A program made the position numbers and the translations under genes. A stretch of DNA of 8,083 bases from Bacteroidales bacterium UBA4347 (GTDB taxonomy: Bacteria > Bacteroidota > Bacteroidia > Bacteroidales > P3). Positions 5,232 to 8,083 of the stretch are shown one piece after another. How positions within the stretch are numbered: position 1 is the first letter of the stretch; every line of letters begins with the position of its first letter. The notes beneath the pieces are model-generated. The model made no database searches and was not told the origin of the DNA. It was given only the letters and a program-made list of their open reading frames with translations. The stretch is from positions 1 through 8,083 of the forward strand of contig DGTB01000148.1 of assembly GCA_002394185.1 (NCBI GenBank). Reading direction: 5' to 3'.

Positions 5232-5269
5232 AAAAACTTCGAAAACCGCGTGGGTTTTCGGAGTTTTTT
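5232..5269 (+). terminator. Intrinsic terminator of yajC
   Basis: A 16-bp stem with one T-G wobble (5232-5247 with 5253-5268) has a core CGAAAACC paired with GGTTTTCG and a 5-base loop GCGTG. The 3' arm runs into TTTTTTC. The A-run on the left and T-run on the right are the hallmark of an intrinsic terminator. It ends only a few bases before the -7 box of the next operon. Confidence 0.9.
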
Positions 5270-5271
5270 CG

Positions 5272-5279
5272 TATCTTTG
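5272..5279 (+). promoter_or_regulatory. Bacteroidota -7 box of the TetR-efflux operon
   Basis: TATCTTTG is an exact match to TAnnTTTG. Transcription should start near 5283, giving a leader of about 70 bases before the ATG at 5354. The -33 region would fall inside the yajC terminator hairpin and shows no clear TTTG, so the promoter is probably weak or depends on another factor. Confidence 0.7.
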
Positions 5280-5284
5280 CACCG

Positions 5285-5304
5285 CTTTTTTTGCTCAAAA
5301 AAAG
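5285..5304 (+). other. Hairpin in the leader of the TetR-gene mRNA
   Basis: CTTTTTTT (5285-5292) and AAAAAAAG (5297-5304) form a perfect 8-bp stem around the loop GCTC. It starts about two bases after the predicted transcription start. Because the T-run is on the 5' side it is not a terminator in the sense direction. It may protect the 5' end of the message or be incidental. Confidence 0.5.
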
Positions 5305-5325
5305 AGCAGAAACAGCAGACTAAAT

Positions 5326-5341
5326 ACTGTTATACAATAGT
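5326..5341. promoter_or_regulatory. Candidate TetR operator (imperfect palindrome)
   Basis: ACTGTTATACAATAGT is a 16-bp imperfect inverted repeat (12 of 16 positions symmetric) lying between the promoter and the TetR-gene ATG, 12 bases before the start codon. TetR-family repressors commonly bind such palindromes ahead of their own gene. This is inference from position and symmetry only. Confidence 0.35.
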
Positions 5342-5353
5342 TTAAAACAGAAA

Positions 5354-5995
5354 ATGGCAACAGAAGAAACAAGGGAAAAGATAGTGGAAACGGCGTTGCA
5401 GATGTTCAACAGCCGCGGCTGCCGGGGGGTGACGATGGACGACATCGCCCAGGCCCTCCACATGTCGAAACGCACCCTCTACGAGACCTTCGCCAACAAG
5501 GAGGAGCTGCTCACCGAATGCCTGATGCTGGTGCAGGAGCGCACCAACGAACGCCACCGCAAGGCCCACAGCCAGGTGGACGAGCCGTTGCTGGTGGCCA
5601 TGTACATGCTGCGCACCAACGCCATGTTCATCCACAAATACAGCCGTATCATCGAGGAGACAGAACGCTACTACCCCGAAATCCACGACCGCTTCTTCAA
5701 ACTGCACACGGGCGGCCTGCGGACCCTGATGGAGCACGGCATGGAATATGTGCGCAGCCACAACTATCTGAGAGCCGACGCCGATGTGGCGGTGGCCATC
5801 GACTTTTTCTGCAACCTCATCCAGCAGCAACGCATCTCCGAGGTGCCCGACCGCGAGGAGTATGCACGGAGAATCAACGAGATATGCTTCACTTACCTGC
5901 GCGGACTGATGACCACCGAGACCCTCATGCGCTACGACAAACATGTGGACCGCTTCGCCGAGGTCATTCAGAAACTGGATGCCGACAACGAATAG
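5354..5995 (+). CDS. TetR/AcrR-family transcriptional regulator
   Basis: This 213-residue DNA-binding repressor is probably ligand-responsive and dimeric. The N-terminal TetR domain is clear: TREKIVETALQMFNSRGCRGVT (residues 6-27; helix 1 and turn), DDIAQALHMSKRTLYETFAN (29-48; helix-turn-helix with recognition helix around 39-46), then KEELL. The rest is the helical ligand-binding and dimerisation domain, which is variable and does not reveal the inducer. The ATG at 5354 gives the usual short N-terminus and is preceded by AAAACAGAAA. It is the first gene of the efflux operon, 34 bases ahead of the TolC-like gene, so it most likely represses its own operon. The normal mechanism is release from DNA when a toxic small molecule binds. 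Confidence 0.93.
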   Translation: MATEETREKIVETALQMFNSRGCRGVTMDDIAQALHMSKRTLYETFANKEELLTECLMLVQERTNERHRKAHSQVDEPLLVAMYMLRTNAMFIHKYSRIIEETERYYPEIHDRFFKLHTGGLRTLMEHGMEYVRSHNYLRADADVAVAIDFFCNLIQQQRISEVPDREEYARRINEICFTYLRGLMTTETLMRYDKHVDRFAEVIQKLDADNE

Positions 5996-6029
5996 TTTAA
6001 GAAAATAAAATAAAAAAAAATAACAACAG

Positions 6030-7346
6030 ATGAAATTGAAAAGACTGACATTAGCCATTGTGCTGGCAGGCATGGGGCTCACGGCCACAGCGCAGCAGAC
6101 GCTGCGGCTGTCGCTCGCCGAGGCCCAGCAGTATGCCGTCGAGCACAACCAGACCATGAAGAACGCCGACCTGGAGGTGAAGAAAGCCGAGATGGAGCGC
6201 TGGAAGACGCTGTCCTCCATGCTGCCGTCTGCCAAAGCCACTTTCGACTACCAGAACATGCTCGGCTACGAGATGGAGATGCACATGGGCGGCAGCGGCG
6301 GCCCCGCCATCAAGATTCCCCTCAACCCTAACGGCACCTTCGGCATCAACGCCTCTGTGGCCCTGACGGGTGCACAGATTGTAGGCACAATGCTTCAAAA
6401 CCTGGCCATTGAGATGACCGACCTCTCGCGCCAGCAGACCGTGCAGCAAACCCGCTCGCAGGTGAAGAACATCTACGTCTCCATCCTCGTCATGGAAGAA
6501 ACCGTGGGCCTGCTGGACTCCAGCCTGGCCAACCTTGAGCGCCTCGCCGCCACCAGCCAGGCCAGCGTCGACGTGGGCGCCGCCGAGCAGGTGGACGCCG
6601 ACAAACTGCAGGTGCAGGTTGCCACCATGAAGAGCAGCATCAACAGCACCAAACGCTCGCTCCAGATGCTGCGCAACTCGCTGCTGCTCCAACTGGGGGC
6701 CGACGTCAACAGCAATGTCGAACTCACCACCCCCGTGGACGACATCCTCAACGTCGAGAGTGCCGCCTCCATCCTCAACGAGCCTTTCCACATCGAAAAC
6801 AACTACAACTACCAACTCCTGGCCAAGAACGAAGAACTGGCCACCCGCCAGGTCAACATGGCCTGGATGGACTTCCTGCCCACCGTAGCTCTCTTCTACC
6901 AATACAGCGGCAAGACCTACTTCGGCGAGGACGAAGGCATGAACATGACGCCCCCCAACATGATCGGCGCCAGCATCAGCATGCCGCTGCTCACCACCGG
7001 CACCCGCTACGCCTCCATCAAGAGCGCCAAGATTGCCCAGCAGGAAACCGCCAACAGCCGCCGCCAGGCCGAGGACGGCCTGCGCGTGCAGTACAACCAG
7101 CTGCGCTACGACCTCGCCTCCGCCCTCGAGACCTACGACATCCAGCGCCGCAACCTCGATGTCACACAGCGCGTTTTTGCCAACGTCACGGAGAAATACA
7201 ACTATGGCCGCGCCTCGAGCCTCGAGGTCACCACGGCCAGCACCGACATCATCTCCGCCCAGAGCAACTACATCCAGGCCGTCATGAGCGTCATCAGTGC
7301 CCAGGTGGCCCTCGAAGACCTGCTCAACGCCAACAGCCAGAATTAA
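6030..7346 (+). CDS. TolC-family outer membrane efflux protein
   Basis: This 438-residue protein is the outer-membrane channel of a tripartite efflux pump. It has a cleavable signal peptide of about 21 residues (MKLKRLTLAIVLAGMGLTATA, cut before QQ). The mature protein has the two-repeat OEP architecture: a first coiled-coil repeat from LRLSLAEAQQYAVEHNQ with a beta section rich in Gly/Met (about 85-115), then long helices with SSLANLERLAATSQASVDVG and ADKLQVQVATMKSSI. A second repeat follows from about residue 255, with DFLPTVALFYQYSG and the C-terminal helices (TEKYNYGRASSLEVTTAS, then ALEDLL). The family's LxxGxxxxxDV motif appears in the first repeat as SVDVGAAEQVDADKLQ. There is no lipobox, so it is not a lipidated OprM type. 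It lies 34 bases after the TetR gene and 30 before the adaptor gene in one operon, with no Shine-Dalgarno sequence but an A-rich TAACAACAG before the ATG. Confidence 0.94.
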   Translation: MKLKRLTLAIVLAGMGLTATAQQTLRLSLAEAQQYAVEHNQTMKNADLEVKKAEMERWKTLSSMLPSAKATFDYQNMLGYEMEMHMGGSGGPAIKIPLNPNGTFGINASVALTGAQIVGTMLQNLAIEMTDLSRQQTVQQTRSQVKNIYVSILVMEETVGLLDSSLANLERLAATSQASVDVGAAEQVDADKLQVQVATMKSSINSTKRSLQMLRNSLLLQLGADVNSNVELTTPVDDILNVESAASILNEPFHIENNYNYQLLAKNEELATRQVNMAWMDFLPTVALFYQYSGKTYFGEDEGMNMTPPNMIGASISMPLLTTGTRYASIKSAKIAQQETANSRRQAEDGLRVQYNQLRYDLASALETYDIQRRNLDVTQRVFANVTEKYNYGRASSLEVTTASTDIISAQSNYIQAVMSVISAQVALEDLLNANSQN

Positions 7347-7376
7347 AATCCATCAACGAATAAAATAATAAGTACA

Positions 7377-8083
7377 ATGAATAGATACCTCAAAATTGCG
7401 ACCGTCGTCCTCGCCACCCTCTCCCTCGTGGCCTGCGGCGGCAAGGGTGGCAACAACGCTGCCACCACCACCAAGAAAGAAGCCGAAAAAGTGAAAGTGC
7501 AGGTCCTCCAGAGCGAGCGCATCGCCAAGAGCCTCGAACTCTCCTCCACCCTCGAGGGCTACGAGACCATGAACATCGCCCCCTCTGTCACCGGCCACAT
7601 CGAGCACATCTACGTCGAAGTGGGCAGCCGCGTGCAGAAGGGCTCCATGCTCGTCCGCATGGACCAGACCCAGCTCAACACCACCCGCATCAACCTCGCC
7701 TCCACCAAGACCGAGCTCGACCGCGTCACCGCCCTCAAAGCCTCCGGCTCCGTCAGCGAGCAGGTCTACGACCAGACCAAGGCCGGCTACGACCAGCTGG
7801 TGGAAAGCGAGCGTTTCCTCGACCAGAACACCTTCGTCAAGGCCCAGTTCGCCGGCGTCATCAGCGCCAAGAACTACGAAGACGGCGAGATGTACACCGG
7901 AGCCCCCATCCTGCAGCTTTGCCAAATCAGCCGCCTCAAGGCTATCATCAACATTCCCGAAAGCTATTTCCCGCTGGTCAAGCAGGGTATGAAAGTCAAC
8001 GTCTTTAGCGACATCTATCCCGACAAGGTGTTCCCCGCCACCATCGAGATTGTCTATCCCACCGTCGACCCCTCGACCCACAC
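7377..8083 (+). CDS. Efflux RND periplasmic adaptor lipoprotein (HlyD/AcrA family), truncated by window edge
   Basis: The frame from ATG 7377 stays open to the window end: 235 codons plus two bases. The signal peptide ends in the lipobox LVAC, with Cys20 as the lipid anchor, and is followed by a flexible Gly/Asn/Thr/Lys linker. Residues about 68-96 (APSVTGHIEHIYVEVGSRV then KGSMLVRMD) form the first half of the lipoyl-like domain. A short coiled-coil hairpin covers 97-150 (ALKASGSVSEQVYDQTKAGY at the tip and return helix). The second lipoyl half is 154-185 (VKAQFAGVISAKNYEDG), and the beta-barrel domain begins near 186. It links the inner-membrane pump to the TolC-like channel. The hairpin is shorter than that of E. 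coli AcrA, as in many adaptors of this group. The next gene is expected to be the RND transporter. Confidence 0.93.
   Translation, partial: MNRYLKIATVVLATLSLVACGGKGGNNAATTTKKEAEKVKVQVLQSERIAKSLELSSTLEGYETMNIAPSVTGHIEHIYVEVGSRVQKGSMLVRMDQTQLNTTRINLASTKTELDRVTALKASGSVSEQVYDQTKAGYDQLVESERFLDQNTFVKAQFAGVISAKNYEDGEMYTGAPILQLCQISRLKAIINIPESYFPLVKQGMKVNVFSDIYPDKVFPATIEIVYPTVDPSTH

Noticed and set aside
5342..6241. 299-codon open frame antisense to the TetR and TolC-like genes
   Set aside because: It is a high-GC shadow: the opposite strand carries two clear family members, and the peptide is His/Val/Gln-rich with no motifs.
6051..6902. 283-codon minus-strand open frame under the TolC-like gene
   Set aside because: Composition is biased (Val, His, Gly, Leu), typical of the complement of GC-rich coding sequence.
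7353..8081. Minus-strand open frame under the adaptor gene
   Set aside because: The plus-strand frame has a lipobox, lipoyl halves and the conserved hairpin; the antisense peptide is Gly/Asp/Val low complexity.

Overview
The window reads as a GC-rich chromosome segment of a Bacteroidota bacterium, most likely a member of the Bacteroidales. The evidence is two TATCTTTG boxes (the Bacteroidota -7 promoter motif TAnnTTTG), start codons preceded by A-rich stretches rather than Shine-Dalgarno sequences, Bacteroidota-style lipoprotein signal peptides, and tandem heptanucleotide and palindromic repeats lying in frame inside genes. No RNA gene, insertion sequence, integrase or CRISPR array was seen.

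Layout. Bases 1-84 may be the tail of a gene that enters from the left. A lipoprotein with a LEA14/WHy-like domain (107-769, +) follows, starting almost directly at its predicted transcription start. A strong hairpin at 795-830 separates it from a convergent, tightly overlapping minus-strand operon: murL (4760-3360), murD2 (3381-2014) and an M20-family amidohydrolase (2017-851). To the right are a short divergent intergenic region, yajC (4888-5181) with its own terminator, and a plus-strand efflux operon: a TetR-type regulator (5354-5995), a TolC-like outer membrane protein (6030-7346) and a periplasmic adaptor lipoprotein (7377 to the window edge, truncated). The RND pump gene is expected just outside the window.

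How the genes work together. MurD2 and MurL are the two enzymes of the alternative route for putting D-glutamate into peptidoglycan. MurD2 adds L-Glu to UDP-MurNAc-L-Ala, and MurL, an ATP-consuming epimerase with a PP-loop, inverts that Glu while it is attached. Together they can replace glutamate racemase MurI plus MurD. The amidohydrolase is translationally coupled to murD2 (ATGA overlap); its substrate is unknown. The TetR-TolC-adaptor cluster is a typical self-regulated tripartite efflux operon.

The most unusual feature is that all three genes of the murL-murD2-amidohydrolase operon are interrupted in frame by repetitive DNA: four arrays of 7-nt repeats, one array of 8-nt repeats, and two related palindromic elements whose stems differ by compensatory changes. 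Two of the 7-nt arrays are arranged as large inverted repeats. None of this was seen in the other genes of the window. The 7-nt unit encodes the same cyclic 7-residue peptide in all three frames of a strand, which would let such repeats enter a gene without creating a stop.
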